From Variovorax sp. CF079 (GTDB taxonomy: Bacteria; Pseudomonadota; Gammaproteobacteria; Burkholderiales; Burkholderiaceae_C): a DNA stretch of 64,000 nucleotides. Position numbers and translations under genes: made by a program. Positions 51,544-60,157 of the stretch are shown in pieces; positions within the stretch are counted from its first letter, which is position 1; every line of letters starts with the position of its first letter. Where the stretch lies: positions 96,105 through 160,104 of the forward strand of contig NZ_FMZU01000019.1 of the NCBI RefSeq assembly GCF_900101545.1, in the 5' to 3' direction. The notes beneath the pieces are model-generated. The model did not search any database. It had not been told where the DNA came from and saw nothing but the letters and a program-made list of their open reading frames with translations.

Positions 51544-53652
51544 TCAGGGCACGTTCGAGGTGTTGATCTGGTAAGGCCGCCCCTGCATCTTGAAGCCGCC
51601 TCCGAATTCGATGGCCACATCGCCCGTGGGCTTCACCGGGCAGCCGCGCGGCGGCTGGCAGGCCCATTCCGCGCCGCGGTCGGCGAACACCACCGGGCCG
51701 TAGCGGTAGTTGAGCACCGCACGGCCGCCGTAGTCCGCCACGCTGAGCGTCAGGCCGACGTTGGCGAAGTTGTCGATGTCCTCGGTCGCGACCGGGTCGA
51801 CGATGCGGCTGTCCTGCAGCGTGCGCACCACGCGGCCGCTCTTCCCGTCTTCCGAGAAACGGACCCACTGGATCTTGCGATCGCCGCGCGAAGTCACGAT
51901 CACCTGGCTGTTGAGCGCATCCAGCCGCCGGTCGGGGTCGTCCTTCGAATGCGCGAGCGAACTCGGGTTGCGGCCGACGGCGACCCTGCCCTCTGCCGCG
52001 ATCCCGTCCGGCGATCCCGACCGGAGCTCGGCACCCGGCGCGTAGCCGCCCAGGCTGAAGATGCGCAGGCTGCCCTCCTGCGTCGCGATCCAGGCGTGGG
52101 CATCCTTCGTGCGGGTGACGGTCGTCTTGACGGCCGTGGGCCGCGCATCGAGCGCGATCGTCTTCACCACCACCGGCCGCGCCTGCGGCTTGAAGCTGAA
52201 GGCATGCGGCCACTGGCGCTCGTCCTGCCCCACCGGGCCGATGCTGCCGACGGCCTCGCTGAAGTAGACGCCGTTGATGTAGCCGAAGAGCGGCTTCAGA
52301 TCGATGAAGGCCGCCTTCTGCTCGGACTTGGACACGACCACCGCCACGCCGCCCTTGGCATAGCGCTTGTAATTGCTGCCCGACGGGGTGAAGGACTGCC
52401 AGTGCCTGCTGAGCGGCGAGTGGGTTTGGCCCATGAAGAGGCCGCCGCCCAGCACCGTGTTGAAAGGATGCATGCCGGTGGTGACCGCGATCTCGGTCGG
52501 CGCCTTCATGTCGGCCGGCAGGTCCACGTAGCCCAGCACTTTCATGAAGGCGATGTTGCCCATGTTCGGCAAGCCCGGGTAGACGCCCTGCCATTCGGAC
52601 CACCACTCGTAGTACGGCCCTTCGAGCTTGCAGCCATCGCACAAGCCGGCCAGCGCGACCACCGCCACCTGGCCCTTCAGCTCGGCCGTGTCCCAGACGG
52701 TCACGAAGGCGAACTCGCTGTTGCTCGTCATGGCGACGGCGGTCGGCACCTTGTTCGGCGCCAGCCGCGCGGTGGCGAGGTTGTGGGCGGTGTTGCTGCC
52801 GGTGGTGGCGAGCAGGCCGTTCTGGAAAGCGATGACGGAGGTCGGGCAGTTGCCCGCCGGGCCGCTGCAGCGCCCGGCCGCGACGGGGCGGGCGCTGCCG
52901 TCGTTCGGCAGCAGGCCGGCGGAGCGGTACTGCACGACATTCACGCTGTCGAGGCCGCCGCCCCCGAGCTGCCAGGGCAATTGCGGCTTCTGTGCATAGG
53001 TGTTGACCTCGAAGGCCGATGCCTGCAGGTCGCCGACACCGGCGCGCTGGACCGGATCGTCGGCCAGGAAGACGACGCTGGACTGGTTGGTCGAGTAGGA
53101 AAAATCAACCTCCTTGCGCGGACCGCCGACCTGCCATGAGGTGATGCAGACGCCCTTTTCGTTGCAACGCGCGAGATGGTCCTCGCGCTCGTACAGGGTG
53201 GGAAGCTTCGCGTTGGCGCTGCCGTAGTGCGCGGCGTCCGGGCCGTAGCGGTAGGCGATGCCCTCGGCCTCGCTCATGGCCGCAGCCATGGCCCGGTAGG
53301 CCGCGGGAACGATCTTGCCTGCGCGATCCACCACGTCGGCGATGCCGCTCGCCGCGGGCTTCGACGAAGCCTCCATCGACCTGGCCGCCGCCGCAGGGGC
53401 GGGACCGATGATGGTGCATGACTTGCGCACATGCGGTGCCGGATCGGTGCCGAAGAACTCATTGGTGCAGCTTGCCGGACCGCGAACGATCTTCTCTACC
53501 CAGCGATCGCCGGCGCCATAGCGAACCCGCGCCGACACGGGAACGACGAAGTTCTCGCCCTCCTGCGCCTGGACCGCCGCGGCGGCAGGGCTCTTGCCGG
53601 AAAGGAGCACCAGGGAAGCGATCAGGGCGAGTGCGAGTTTCATCCTGCTCAT
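51544..53652 (-). CDS. Large secreted protein of unknown function
   Basis: Protein of 702 residues with a signal peptide (about 1-27, ending AAAAVQA). The mature chain is rich in short beta-strand-like stretches with recurring VAVV, FAFVTVWD and AWIATQEGSLRIFSLGG patterns, suggesting a beta-propeller, and has several Cys pairs (such as CDGC and CQPPRGC) compatible with periplasmic disulfides. I do not recognise a named family. It stands alone; the flanking panD and IclR genes give no hint. The start could be 53643 (three residues shorter). Confidence 0.75.
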   Translation of the reverse strand: MSRMKLALALIASLVLLSGKSPAAAAVQAQEGENFVVPVSARVRYGAGDRWVEKIVRGPASCTNEFFGTDPAPHVRKSCTIIGPAPAAAARSMEASSKPAASGIADVVDRAGKIVPAAYRAMAAAMSEAEGIAYRYGPDAAHYGSANAKLPTLYEREDHLARCNEKGVCITSWQVGGPRKEVDFSYSTNQSSVVFLADDPVQRAGVGDLQASAFEVNTYAQKPQLPWQLGGGGLDSVNVVQYRSAGLLPNDGSARPVAAGRCSGPAGNCPTSVIAFQNGLLATTGSNTAHNLATARLAPNKVPTAVAMTSNSEFAFVTVWDTAELKGQVAVVALAGLCDGCKLEGPYYEWWSEWQGVYPGLPNMGNIAFMKVLGYVDLPADMKAPTEIAVTTGMHPFNTVLGGGLFMGQTHSPLSRHWQSFTPSGSNYKRYAKGGVAVVVSKSEQKAAFIDLKPLFGYINGVYFSEAVGSIGPVGQDERQWPHAFSFKPQARPVVVKTIALDARPTAVKTTVTRTKDAHAWIATQEGSLRIFSLGGYAPGAELRSGSPDGIAAEGRVAVGRNPSSLAHSKDDPDRRLDALNSQVIVTSRGDRKIQWVRFSEDGKSGRVVRTLQDSRIVDPVATEDIDNFANVGLTLSVADYGGRAVLNYRYGPVVFADRGAEWACQPPRGCPVKPTGDVAIEFGGGFKMQGRPYQINTSNVP

Positions 53653-53694
53653 TGTCCCGAAGCTCGTCTTGCTTTGCGAGCGAGCGCCGGCCGA

Positions 53695-54477
53695 TCAAGC
53701 TCTCCGCTTGAACATCGCCGACGCCCCGCTCGCATAAGCCACCTCTTCGGCGGTCGCGAGAAGCGTGGGCCCCAAGGCCAGCATGCGCTCTTCCGTCAGT
53801 CGCACGAGCGGGCCTGCGATGGTGATGACGCCGATGACGGCGCCGTTGCCGATGCGCACCGGTGCCGCCATCGCAGTCATGGCCGGCGCGAAGACCTCGT
53901 TGATCATCGCGAAGCCGCGCTTGCGCGCCGCGCGCAGATAGGCCAGCAGCGATTTCACCGAGGTCACGGCCTTGGGCCCGAAATCGGCAGGCGTGCCGAA
54001 CCCCTGTTTCGCAACCAGCTGGAGCGCCTGCTCCTCCGGCATGGTGCACAGCCACGCGTGCCCAGCCGAACTGCAGGACAGGTTCACCGACAAGCCCATG
54101 TCGGGGTCGTAGCGCAGGCCCCGGGTCGCGCCCTGTGCCTTGGCCACGAAGGTGAGCTCGTCGCCGTCGACGACCGCCAGCCGGACGAGCTCCCCCGATT
54201 CGCCCGCCAGGCGATCGAGCAGCGGCTGGGCGACGTCGACGACGCCGCTGTTGCTCAGGAAGCTCAAGCCTAGTGAGACCAGTTTGATCGTCAGCATGTA
54301 GTTGCCGTGGCTCTGATCCTGGCGCACGTAACCGCAGCGGATCAGTTCGGAAAGCAGTCGATGCGTCGCGCTCAGCGGCATCTGGAGATCGGAGGCGAGT
54401 GCAGAAAGTGCTCGCCCTTCCGGGTAGGCGACAAGGTGTTCAAGCACCTTGAAGCTGCGTTCGAGTATGGCGGTCAT
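53695..54477 (-). CDS. IclR-family regulator of the TRAP/aroQ operon
   Basis: Regulator of 260 residues: N-terminal winged helix-turn-helix (LEHLVAYPEGRALSALASDL, MPLSATHRLLSELIRCGYV) and a C-terminal IclR effector domain (RLAVVDGDELTFVAKAQG, LSCSSAGHAWL, GFAMINEVFAPAMTAMAAPV). It is divergent from the dctP-aroQ-dctQM-dctP operon, with a perfect inverted repeat between them, so it very probably controls uptake of that operon's substrate. Confidence 0.92.
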   Translation of the reverse strand: MTAILERSFKVLEHLVAYPEGRALSALASDLQMPLSATHRLLSELIRCGYVRQDQSHGNYMLTIKLVSLGLSFLSNSGVVDVAQPLLDRLAGESGELVRLAVVDGDELTFVAKAQGATRGLRYDPDMGLSVNLSCSSAGHAWLCTMPEEQALQLVAKQGFGTPADFGPKAVTSVKSLLAYLRAARKRGFAMINEVFAPAMTAMAAPVRIGNGAVIGVITIAGPLVRLTEERMLALGPTLLATAEEVAYASGASAMFKRRA

Positions 54478-54520
54478 GGCAGAGCAACTCTACCCGAGTT
54501 TTGCCAAGTGCTTTCCCTAG

Positions 54521-54535
54521 TGGAAATGTTTTCCA
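54521..54535. promoter_or_regulatory. Perfect palindrome, probable IclR operator
   Basis: TGGAAA, three bases, TTTCCA. It lies between the divergent IclR gene (start 54477) and the dctP gene (start 54617). The 15-bp symmetrical site fits the dimer sites known for IclR-family proteins. Confidence 0.6.
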
Positions 54536-54616
54536 TTTTCTACCTATGATGCGGCGCGTCTTGCGTCGCCTGCCAGACCTGTGGGCGCATCGGCCCTCAT
54601 CCACCGGAGTCCCAAC

Positions 54617-55633
54617 TTGAGAACCCTCTACCGAACGCTCGCCCTTCTCGGCGCGACATTGGCCCTGACGCTGCCGGCCCTGGCCCAGGACGTGCAGGAG
54701 CGCGTCATCCGCTTCGGCCACCTGAACAACCCGGACCATCCCGTGAGCTTCGGCGTCAAGCGCTTCGGCGAGCTGCTCGCGGCGAAGAGCAGCGGCAAGC
54801 TCAAGGTGCAGGAGTTCCCTGCGTCGCAGCTCGGCAACGAGATGCAGCAGCAGTCGGCGCTGCAAGGCGGCGTGCAGCAGATGTCGGCGCCCGCCACCAC
54901 CTCCCTGGCCGGCATCGTGAAGGAGTTCGGCCTGGTCGACTTCCCGTTTGCCGTGAGCTCTTTCGCGCAGGCCGATGCCCTCCTCGACGGGCCGCTCGGC
55001 CAGGCGCTCATCGCCAAGCTGCCCGAGAAGGGCCTGGTCGCCCTGGGCTACTGGGATCTGGGCTTTCGCAACGTCACGAACAGCAAGCGCCCGATCGCGA
55101 AACCCGAGGACCTCGAGGGCCTGAAGATCCGCGTCATTCCCAATCCGGTGTTCCTCGACACCTTCAAGGCCTTCAAGGCCAATCCGATGCCCATGCCCTT
55201 CGCCGAGCTCTATGGGGCGCTCGAATCGAAGGCCGTCGACGGCCAGGAGAATCCCTACGCGGTGATCCTGTCGAACAAGTTCTTCGAGGTGCAGAAGTTC
55301 GTGAGCGCCACCAACCACGTCTATGCCGCGAACATCATGCTGGTGAGCAAGAAGTTCTGGGACTCGCTGAGCGCGGCAGAACAGAAGATGATGCGCGACG
55401 CGGCCGACGAAGCCCGCGGCTACCAGCGCCAGGTCAGCCGCGCGGCGGCGCAGAAATCCATCGGCGATCTCCAGGCCAAGGGCATCCAGTTCAACGAACT
55501 CGCGCCGCCCGAGCAGGCGCGCATGCGCCAGATCGCCAAGCCGGTCACCGAGCGTTTCGCCGCCAGCTACGACCCGGGCATCGTCAAGCTCTACAACGAC
55601 GAGCTGGCACGCGCGCACAAGTCCCATCCTTGA
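54617..55633 (+). CDS. dctP: TRAP transporter substrate-binding protein DctP (first copy)
   Basis: Periplasmic solute-binding protein of 338 residues for a TRAP transporter. Signal peptide ends near LPALAQ; then IRFGHLNNPDHPVSFGVKRF, the carboxylate-binding Arg region LEGLKIRVIPNP and ELYGALESKAVDGQENP. The start is TTG at 54617 with CGGAG eight bases ahead; a GTG at 54581 would add 12 residues before the signal peptide. A second DctP is encoded at the end of the same operon. With aroQ next to it, a hydroaromatic acid such as quinate, shikimate or dehydroquinate is a plausible ligand (inference). Confidence 0.92.
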   Translation: MRTLYRTLALLGATLALTLPALAQDVQERVIRFGHLNNPDHPVSFGVKRFGELLAAKSSGKLKVQEFPASQLGNEMQQQSALQGGVQQMSAPATTSLAGIVKEFGLVDFPFAVSSFAQADALLDGPLGQALIAKLPEKGLVALGYWDLGFRNVTNSKRPIAKPEDLEGLKIRVIPNPVFLDTFKAFKANPMPMPFAELYGALESKAVDGQENPYAVILSNKFFEVQKFVSATNHVYAANIMLVSKKFWDSLSAAEQKMMRDAADEARGYQRQVSRAAAQKSIGDLQAKGIQFNELAPPEQARMRQIAKPVTERFAASYDPGIVKLYNDELARAHKSHP

Positions 55634-55647
55634 ATCGAAGCGGCACC

Positions 55648-56091
55648 ATGAAGATCCTCGTCCTGCACGGCCCGAACCTCAACCTGTTCGGCCGCCGAGA
55701 ACCCCACATCTACGGCTCGACCACCCTGGCCGAGATCAACGAACGCCTCGGCAAGCTCGCGGCTGAGCTCGGCGTCGAGCTGGAGACCATCCAGTCGAAC
55801 CACGAAGGCGAGCTGATCGACTTCCTCCACCAGCACATCGACGAGGCGCAAGGCGCACTGGTCAACCCTGCCGGCCTGACCCAGCACGGCGTTCCCTTGC
55901 ACGACGCCATCAAGGCCATGCCGTTCCCGGTCTTCGAGGTCCACATGTCGAACATCGCGGCGCGGGAAAGCTGGCGCGCGCACTCGATCATCTCGCCGGC
56001 GGTCAAGGGCACGATCCAGGGGCTCGGTCCGCATTCGTACCTGGCCGGCCTGCGTGCGCTGGTCGAGATGCAGCGCGCGCAGGCGGCCTGA
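55648..56091 (+). CDS. aroQ: Type II 3-dehydroquinate dehydratase AroQ
   Basis: Interconverts 3-dehydroquinate and 3-dehydroshikimate. 147 residues, usual length. Seen: LVLHGPNLNLFGRREPHIYG with catalytic R17 and Y22, LVNPAGLTQHGVPLHDAI, and EVHMSNIAARESWRAHS with the catalytic His. It lies between a dctP and dctQ in one operon, which suggests catabolic use (quinate to protocatechuate route) rather than the biosynthetic shikimate pathway. The start at 55648 is preferred over a TTG at 55630 that overlaps the dctP stop. Confidence 0.94.
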   Translation: MKILVLHGPNLNLFGRREPHIYGSTTLAEINERLGKLAAELGVELETIQSNHEGELIDFLHQHIDEAQGALVNPAGLTQHGVPLHDAIKAMPFPVFEVHMSNIAARESWRAHSIISPAVKGTIQGLGPHSYLAGLRALVEMQRAQAA

Positions 56092-56096
56092 TCAAC

Positions 56097-56681
56097 ATGA
56101 ATCGATGGATCGACCGCTGTTGCACCGGCATTGAGGCGCTGATCGCCGCGGCGCTGGCATTGATGGTGGTGCTGGTCTTCGGCAACGTGGTGCTTCGCTA
56201 CGGCTTCAACTCGGGCATCACGGTGTCGGAGGAGGTCTCACGCTGGCTCTTCATCTGGATGACCTTTCTGGGCGCCGTCGTCGCGCTGAAGGAGCACGGG
56301 CACCTCGGCGTCGACGTGGTGGTCCGGAGGCTGCCGCCTTCGGCCAAGAAGTTCTGCCTGGCGGTGGGGCATGTCGTGATGCTCTACATCGTGTGGCTGC
56401 TGTTCCAGGGCAGCGTCGCCCAAACGAAGATCAACTGGGACGTCGTCGCACCGGTCACGGGCGCATCCATGGCCGTGGTCTACCTGTCGGGCGTGGTCTT
56501 CGCCGTGCTTGCCGCACTCCTTCTTGCGCTCGACCTGCTTCGCCTGATGTCCGGTCGCATCGCCGACGAGGACCTGGTCATGATCCAGGAATCCGAGGAA
56601 GCCGTGCAGCTGAAGCAGATCCTGGGCGAGCAGGCCGATGCCGCGCCGGCGGACCGCCCGCAAGCTGGAGCGCGGCCATGA
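56097..56681 (+). CDS. dctQ: TRAP transporter small permease DctQ
   Basis: Four-helix inner-membrane subunit, 194 residues. Family features: GNVVLRYGFNSGITVSEEVSRWLFIWMTFLGA and ALKEHGHLGVDVV. It pairs with DctM to form the Na+-coupled transporter. An acidic, Gln-rich cytoplasmic tail (about 150-194) is longer than usual. It starts five bases after aroQ and overlaps dctM by four. Confidence 0.92.
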   Translation: MNRWIDRCCTGIEALIAAALALMVVLVFGNVVLRYGFNSGITVSEEVSRWLFIWMTFLGAVVALKEHGHLGVDVVVRRLPPSAKKFCLAVGHVVMLYIVWLLFQGSVAQTKINWDVVAPVTGASMAVVYLSGVVFAVLAALLLALDLLRLMSGRIADEDLVMIQESEEAVQLKQILGEQADAAPADRPQAGARP

Positions 56682-57958
56682 CGATCTTCGTCTTCGTCGG
56701 CTCCCTGCTCGCCGCGATGGCGATGGGCATCCCGATCGCGTTCGCGTTGCTCGCCAGCGGCGTGGCGCTGATGTGGCACCTCGACCTCTTCGACGCGCAG
56801 ATCCTGGCGCAGAACGTCATCGGCGGCGCCGACAGCTTTCCGCTGCTGGCCGTACCCTTCTTCATGCTGGCCGGCGAGATCATGAACGCCGGCGGCTTGT
56901 CCAGGCGCATCGTCGACTTTGCGCTCGCGCTCGTCGGCCACGTGAAGGGCGGGCTGGGCTACGTGACGATCATGGCCGGCTGCCTGCTGTCGGCGCTCTC
57001 GGGGTCGGCGGTTGCCGATGCGGCCGCGCTGACTGCGCTGCTCCTGCCGATGATGGTGAGCGCCGGCCACGACAAGGCGCGCGCCGGCGGGCTGATCGCC
57101 GCCACCGGCGTCATCGGGCCGGTGATTCCGCCGAGCATCGGGCTCGTCATCTTCGGCGTCGCAGCCAACGTCTCGATCTCCAAGCTCTTCCTCGCGGCGA
57201 TCGTGCCGGGCCTCCTGATCGGCGGCGCGCTCTGGCTCACCTGGGCCTGGCTCGTGCGGCGCGAGAAGATCGTGCCGCCACCCGCCAGGTCGACCGCGGA
57301 AATGCTCGCGACCTTTCGCCAGGCACTGTGGGCGCTGATGCTGCCGGTGATCATCCTGGTCGGGCTGCGCATTGGTGTCTTCACGCCCACCGAGGCGGCG
57401 GTGGTGGCCGCGGTGTATGCGCTCTTCGTCTCGATGGCGATCTACCGCGAGCTCAGCTGGAAGGATCTCTACGCGGTGTTCGTGAACGCCGCGAAGACCA
57501 GTGCGATCGTGATGTTCCTGATCGCGGCCGCGATGGTGAGCGCCTGGCTCATCACCGTGGCCGACCTGCCCTCGAAGGTGGTCGGCCTGCTGCAGCCCTT
57601 CATGGACAACAAGATCCTGCTGATGTTCGCGATCATGGTGCTGGTGATGATCGTCGGCACCGCGATGGACATGACGCCGACCATCCTGATCCTGACTCCG
57701 GTGCTGATGCCGATCGTCAAGGCCGCCGGCATCGACCCGGTCTACTTCGGCGTGATGTTCATCATCAACAACTCGATCGGCCTGATCACCCCGCCGGTGG
57801 GCACCGTGCTCAACGTGGTGGCGGGCGTGGGCCGGATCTCGATGGACGACGTCACCAAGGGCGTGGTGCCTTTCATGATCGCGGAGTTCGCGATTCTGTT
57901 CCTCATGGTGCTGTTCCCCTGGCTCGTCACCTGGCCCGCGAAGTTTTTCCACGGTTGA
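56678..57958 (+). CDS. dctM: TRAP transporter large permease DctM
   Basis: Transport channel subunit, 426 residues with about 12 helices. Seen: MGIPIAFALLASGVALMW, SALSGSAVADAAAL, GVIGPVIPPSIGLVIFG and NNSIGLITPPVGTVLN, the repeated P-rich re-entrant motifs of the family. The ATG at 56678 overlaps the dctQ stop (ATGA). Only one DctQM pair is present for two DctP proteins. Confidence 0.94.
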   Translation: MTIFVFVGSLLAAMAMGIPIAFALLASGVALMWHLDLFDAQILAQNVIGGADSFPLLAVPFFMLAGEIMNAGGLSRRIVDFALALVGHVKGGLGYVTIMAGCLLSALSGSAVADAAALTALLLPMMVSAGHDKARAGGLIAATGVIGPVIPPSIGLVIFGVAANVSISKLFLAAIVPGLLIGGALWLTWAWLVRREKIVPPPARSTAEMLATFRQALWALMLPVIILVGLRIGVFTPTEAAVVAAVYALFVSMAIYRELSWKDLYAVFVNAAKTSAIVMFLIAAAMVSAWLITVADLPSKVVGLLQPFMDNKILLMFAIMVLVMIVGTAMDMTPTILILTPVLMPIVKAAGIDPVYFGVMFIINNSIGLITPPVGTVLNVVAGVGRISMDDVTKGVVPFMIAEFAILFLMVLFPWLVTWPAKFFHG

Positions 57959-57977
57959 TCACAAGGAGACACGAACC

Positions 57978-58982
57978 ATGAAGCTATCGATGCACAAGGT
58001 CCTGCTCGCCGCGGTGGCGGCGCTGGCCGTCACCGGCGCCGCGGCGCAGATCAAGGAGCGCACGCTCAAATTCGCGTTCCAGAACCAGAGCGGCCATCCG
58101 CAGGCCCAGGGCGCGCAGAAGTTCGCCGATCTCGTGGCCGAGAAGTCCGGCAAGAAGATCACGGTGAAGCTGTTCCCGGGCGGCACGCTCGGCGGCGATC
58201 TGCAGACCGTCTCCGCGTTGCAGGGAGGCACGGTCGAGATGACGGTGCTGAACGCCGGCATCCTCGCGGCGCAAGTGAAGGAGTTCGCCGTGCTCGACTT
58301 CCCCTTTCTCTTCGGCAACACGCAGGAAGCCGATGCAGTGACGGACGGCCCCTTCGGCCGGAAGCTGTTGGCCAGGCTCGACGAGAAGGGACTGCACGGC
58401 CTCGGCTACTGGGACCTGGGCTTTCGCAACCTCACCAACAGCAAGCGGCCGATCGCCAAGGCCGAGGACATCGCGGGCCTGAAGATCCGCGTGATCCAGT
58501 CGCCGATCTACATTGACCTGTTCAGCGCGCTGGGCGCGAACGCGGTGCCGCTGCCCTTCCCCGAGCTCTATTCGGCGCTGGACCAGAAAGCGGTCGACGG
58601 CCAGGAGAATCCGAACACGACGATTCTTGCGTCCAAGTTCGCCGAGGTGCAGAAGCACCTCACCGAAACGCGGCACATCTACAACCCGCAGGCGCTCATC
58701 ATCAGCAAGAAGACCTGGGACGGCTTGAGCGCGGAGGAGAAGAAGATCGTTGCAGACGCGGCTGTGGAGGCGACGGCTTTCCAGCGCCAGGCCTCGCGCG
58801 GCGCCGCCGACAGCGCGCTGCAGGCGCTCAAGCAGGCCGGCATGACGGTCACCGAGCTGCCTGCGGCCGAACTGGCCAAGCTGCGCGAGAAGGTGAAGCC
58901 GGTGATCGAGAAGCAAACGGCAGCTGTGGGCGAAGCAACGGTCAAGGAGCTGCAGTCGGAGATCGCCAAGGTCAGAAAGTGA
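57978..58982 (+). CDS. dctP: TRAP transporter substrate-binding protein DctP (second copy)
   Basis: 334 residues; signal peptide to about TGAAAQ. It shares with the first DctP of the operon the stretch GLGYWDLGFRNLTNSKRPIA and the ligand region (GLKIRVIQSP, KAVDGQENPN), so the two are clear paralogues. Differences around the ligand segment suggest a related but distinct ligand. AAGGAG precedes the ATG. It is the last gene of the operon. Confidence 0.92.
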   Translation: MKLSMHKVLLAAVAALAVTGAAAQIKERTLKFAFQNQSGHPQAQGAQKFADLVAEKSGKKITVKLFPGGTLGGDLQTVSALQGGTVEMTVLNAGILAAQVKEFAVLDFPFLFGNTQEADAVTDGPFGRKLLARLDEKGLHGLGYWDLGFRNLTNSKRPIAKAEDIAGLKIRVIQSPIYIDLFSALGANAVPLPFPELYSALDQKAVDGQENPNTTILASKFAEVQKHLTETRHIYNPQALIISKKTWDGLSAEEKKIVADAAVEATAFQRQASRGAADSALQALKQAGMTVTELPAAELAKLREKVKPVIEKQTAAVGEATVKELQSEIAKVRK

Positions 58983-59024
58983 GGGCCGTTTTCCGAGTTC
59001 ATGCGCTGCCTGGGGCTTCAATGT

Positions 59025-60008
59025 TCAATAGGAGCCCGGCGGCGGTGTCGTCACCGGCTTGAAGCGCCGCGCCGATGCGGTCATGTCGACGAGGCAGGAT
59101 CGCGTCGCGCCGACCAGCCCGCCCACCGACGCCTTGAGTGCGTCCGCCGCGGGTGACTCGCCGGGGTAGGCGGGCGACAACCCACATTTGCGCAAGACCC
59201 GGTTCACCTGGTAGACGCGAGCGGTCTTGCGCGTGACGGAGGTGTAGAAGGTCACTCCGATCGAGATCGACACGCGATCGCCGGGGGCCATCCAATCAGG
59301 CTCGGAACGCGTCATGTGCGGCGAGGTGCTCGGAAAGTACACGCCGTCGCCAGGCCGTGCGTGGAACTCGTGGCTGAGAGGCCTGAACTCCTCCTTGAAG
59401 CGCACCTTCCTGAGCGACTGGGTGACGATGAAATCCTCCACCGCCTCGGCCGGCACGATGCTGCGATCCGCATGGTCCCAGACGCTCAGGATCTTGCGCC
59501 CGTGCAGCTGCAGCCAGAAGTTGTTCTCGCGATCGATGTGGAAGGGCGTCACCGAAGGCGGTGCCGAGATGAAGACGAAACCGTTCACCCGAAAGATGTC
59601 GGGCTGCTCGCGTTCGACATCCGCGCGCATGGTGCCGACGATGTCGAACAGCAAGGCCTGGTAGCGCGGAATGGCTTCGATGTTGTAGAGGGCCACCGAC
59701 GAACCCGGCTCCTCCATACGCTCGAAGTGTTCGTCGATGCTGCGCCCGTCCGGATGCCGGCTGTCGTGCGCGATGGTGGAAGCGACTGTGAGGCCAGGCC
59801 TCATGAATCGACACTGCCCCAGGGGAGCGAGCTCCTTGCCGAGCTTCACGAGTTCAGGCACCTGGAAGAGCGGATGCTCGTGAAAGTTGTGATGCAGGGC
59901 GGTGATCCTGTGCGTGGAGAAGCTCGCAGGATCGTCTGCCCTCACGTGATACGTTGCCGGCGGCGGCTCGGTCCGCCAGCCGATGTTTATGTCTTGTGTG
60001 TCTCTCAT
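59025..60008 (-). CDS. JmjC/cupin-like Fe(II)/2-oxoglutarate-type oxygenase
   Basis: Soluble protein of 327 residues with a JmjC-like core: H-x-D at H157 and D159 (PFHIDRENNFWLQLHG), followed by GRKILSVWD where a Lys/Arg may bind 2-oxoglutarate, and a distal His at H231 (SPHMTRS). These are the metal ligands of JmjC-type hydroxylases, which modify protein or small-molecule targets. No partner gene on its strand. The start codon overlaps a perfect inverted repeat and has no ribosome site. It is divergent from a 59-residue membrane protein. Fold call fair, function unknown. Confidence 0.78.
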   Translation of the reverse strand: MRDTQDINIGWRTEPPPATYHVRADDPASFSTHRITALHHNFHEHPLFQVPELVKLGKELAPLGQCRFMRPGLTVASTIAHDSRHPDGRSIDEHFERMEEPGSSVALYNIEAIPRYQALLFDIVGTMRADVEREQPDIFRVNGFVFISAPPSVTPFHIDRENNFWLQLHGRKILSVWDHADRSIVPAEAVEDFIVTQSLRKVRFKEEFRPLSHEFHARPGDGVYFPSTSPHMTRSEPDWMAPGDRVSISIGVTFYTSVTRKTARVYQVNRVLRKCGLSPAYPGESPAADALKASVGGLVGATRSCLVDMTASARRFKPVTTPPPGSY

Positions 60009-60026
60009 GACCGAAATCTTCGGTCA
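60008..60026. repeat. Perfect inverted repeat at the JmjC-like gene start
   Basis: TGACCGAA, three bases, TTCGGTCA. It covers the last base of the JmjC-like start codon and the 18 bases before it. It could be an operator or, in the mRNA, a hairpin occluding the start region. Confidence 0.6.
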
Positions 60027-60031
60027 CATGT

Positions 60032-60045
60032 AGTACTTTTGTACT
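60032..60045. repeat. Inverted repeat AGTAC-N4-GTACT
   Basis: Perfect five-base arms with a TTTT centre, between the divergent JmjC-like gene and the 59-residue membrane protein. Possible half of a composite regulatory region with the repeats on either side. Confidence 0.4.
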
Positions 60046-60069
60046 TCTCGTAACGCATCGCGGAGTCAC

Positions 60070-60092
60070 AAAATGTGAAAAATTCACATTTT
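60070..60092. promoter_or_regulatory. Long perfect palindrome upstream of the small membrane protein
   Basis: Ten-base arms (AAAATGTGAA and its complement) around a three-base AAA centre. It contains TGTGA and TCACA, but separated by five bases rather than the six needed for a CRP/Vfr site. A -10-like TATAGT (60108-60113) follows in the plus direction, so the palindrome would overlap the -35 region of the small gene. Strong operator candidate. Confidence 0.55.
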
Positions 60093-60157
60093 TTGTACTA
60101 TTGTTTTTATAGTGACCGCACCTTTGAGAACAAGCCACTGGCTGAGGAGCGCCAACC

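Noticed and set aside
60074..60088. CRP/Vfr-type site TGTGA...TCACA
   Set aside because: The arms are five bases apart, not six, so the spacing does not fit CRP; kept only as an unassigned palindrome.
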